DNA of 64,000 nucleotides from NCBI GenBank assembly GCA_037951165.1, contig JBBDHG010000004.1, positions 1,569,001 through 1,633,000 of the forward strand. The letters are read 5' to 3'. A program made the translations under genes and the position numbers. Origin of the DNA: Lophius americanus. Lineage: Eukaryota; Chordata; Actinopteri; Lophiiformes; Lophiidae. This document shows positions 62,576-64,000 of this stretch, in pieces; the first letter of the stretch is position 1, and each line of letters starts with the position of its first letter. Below the pieces are notes generated by a model. The model had not been told where the DNA came from and did no database searches. It was given only the letters and a program-made list of their open reading frames with translations.

Positions 62576-63469
62576 CCTAGTTTCTGACATAATTTCATCA
62601 CAGCTACATAACACGAAATTGAACAAACATGATCTTTCAATGGATTGGCTTTACATGGTCATATCTTTTTTTTTGTCCGGGCAAGAGGAAATTTCCACAA
62701 AGACCTACCGACTAGAGACATCTACGGTCTTAGATCCATCAAAGCTTATTTAGTTCAACAAGCCGTCAGGCACAAAGAACCTCTCTCCTGTGTTTAGAAT
62801 GGATTTTTGAGCTACTCTTCATGTAGAAGCTGAAGGCAAGGAGAGACCAGCTGTAGGGAGAATACACTCATAGCGCCCACTGAAGAACTTACCTCACTAC
62901 ACAGCTGACCTGACCTTATGTGTTGAGATGTGTGTAGAAATGAACACTCTGTAACACTTTTCATACTCAAGCACCCCCACATAAAAACATTTTGAATTCT
63001 GCGTATTTATAAAAGTATTTCTGCTGTGTTAATTCCGAAATTAGATCAGATTTACTTAATGTCAGATCATTTGTAAAAATAAGGCACCATGCTTTCATGT
63101 GGGACACCAATAATTAATTAATAATCAAAGACATTTGAGCGTACCCTATATATTGTATTGAAGATACTATGTACCAAAAGTAAGGATTAACCTGGCTGCA
63201 GCTGCAGGGGTTGTGAACAGTGGTTTCTCTGTAAAGACGCTGAATATACTGCCCCGCACAGGGCCTTTCATGTTATGATGTTAATATATTAAAGAAATAC
63301 TTCTGTCTCATAGCCAATGGTAAACTAATGTGTTTTCTTCTATTACGGAATTTTTAATACACCAAGCATAAGAAAAGGTACGCATTTGGATTGTCATTAG
63401 TTCTAGTGGTATAAGAATGAGGTTATATCAGAAAGGCCTGTTACAATCATTGTATAAGCACCTGTTTGT
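62576..63469. other. Intron 2, unique non-coding stretch
   Basis: No exon or repeat family was recognised between two family A copies. Confidence 0.45.
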
Positions 63470-63710
63470 TTGTTTGACCACTTTAGTTCATATGTTGTAC
63501 ATTTGAATAGAGTCATGAAGAGATCTATGTTGTATAAATAATTTTCTACTCTAATTATTCATATTTCAGACATTTACACTTTTCGACTTTTTGACTTAAC
63601 ATAACTTTATTTTCCGACATAACTTCACAATTTAACGTGAGTGGTTCAATCGTGGAGATTGCTTGTACAACTGTTTTTGGGTATATACCCTTGCTGTCAG
63701 TGACGACATA
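63470..63710 (+). repeat. Unclassified interspersed repeat family A, copy 6
   Basis: CACTTTAGTTCATATGTTGT, AAGAGATCTATGTTGTATAA, then CATAACTTCACAATTTAACG, GTGGTTCAATCGTGGAGATT and ATATACCCTTGCTGTCAGTG match the right halves at 47090-47280 and 62310-62570. Confidence 0.6.
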
Positions 63711-64000
63711 GACATATACTCATCATATTTGGTTAAAATGAACAGAAGATCACAGCCCTAATATCAGGTTTTGGCATGTGATTATGATTTGGCAGTAGGT
63801 GAGCAAAACTTTCTGCATCTGCCAGAGAGAAGGAGAAAGAAGGAAATAAATAATATTCCTATTTCTTTTTTAAAGAACAAAAGATATGTACAGCTCATAA
63901 TATTACAAAAGTTCTCAATAATACACTGGACTTTATTCTTTTATTTCTAGCTTGATTTATTCCTTTTCCTCCTGTGGACATTCCCTATAAATGCCTTTTT

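Larger units (their letters stand above)
60330..64000 (+). other. ephb1: Start of intron 2 of the EphB1-like gene (continues beyond window)
   Basis: The intron starts with the donor GTGAGTC. No sequence encoding the next Eph exon (W-E-E-V-S-G-Y-D type) occurs before the window end. The first 1.3 kb is unique sequence with a short GGC/G run at about 60946-60967. From about 61668 it is largely family A repeat. Confidence 0.75.

Overview
The window looks like nuclear DNA of a ray-finned (teleost) fish. It is AT-rich, has no dense ORFs, and carries many CA/CT microsatellites and decayed fish-type transposons: L2-clade LINE, Tc1-like and hAT-like pieces, and the common 'gcacggtggc' interspersed element. 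Almost none of the open reading frames look like real genes.

One gene can be supported. It lies on the + strand and is the 5' end of an Eph receptor tyrosine kinase gene, best matched to EphB1 (ephb1). Coding exon 1 (7082-7142) encodes a signal peptide. Coding exon 2 (60265-60329, 65 bp) encodes the very start of the ligand-binding domain (MDTRVATAELGW...). The two join in phase 1 across an intron of about 53.1 kb (7143-60264). The rest of the receptor lies beyond 64000, because the large ligand-binding exon is not present in 60330-64000.

Layout. 1-6760: intergenic DNA upstream of the gene, with a CA microsatellite, one copy of an unclassified repeat (called family A here) and an inverted pair of POU/octamer motifs. 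6760-7142: promoter with three ATTGG (inverted CCAAT) boxes, a 5' leader with an AUG-stop minimal upstream ORF, and exon 1 in a CpG-rich patch. 7143-60264: intron 1, mostly unique sequence. It holds two copies of a ~0.6 kb inverted-repeat element (family B), several family A copies, four fragments of one fish interspersed element, a Tc1-like deletion derivative with both ends, a 2.3 kb cluster of LINE pieces (52811-55095), and a hAT-like element touching a Tc1 remnant just before exon 2. 60330-64000: start of intron 2, rich in family A.

I found no RNA gene, CRISPR array or operon-like system, and no evidence of a new biological system. The observations most worth following are the promoter and leader architecture of the Eph gene, the octamer pair, the two unclassified repeat families (one with a nested LINE-tail insertion), and several perfect or near-perfect hairpins. 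Family names rest on recognition by eye. No database search was run.
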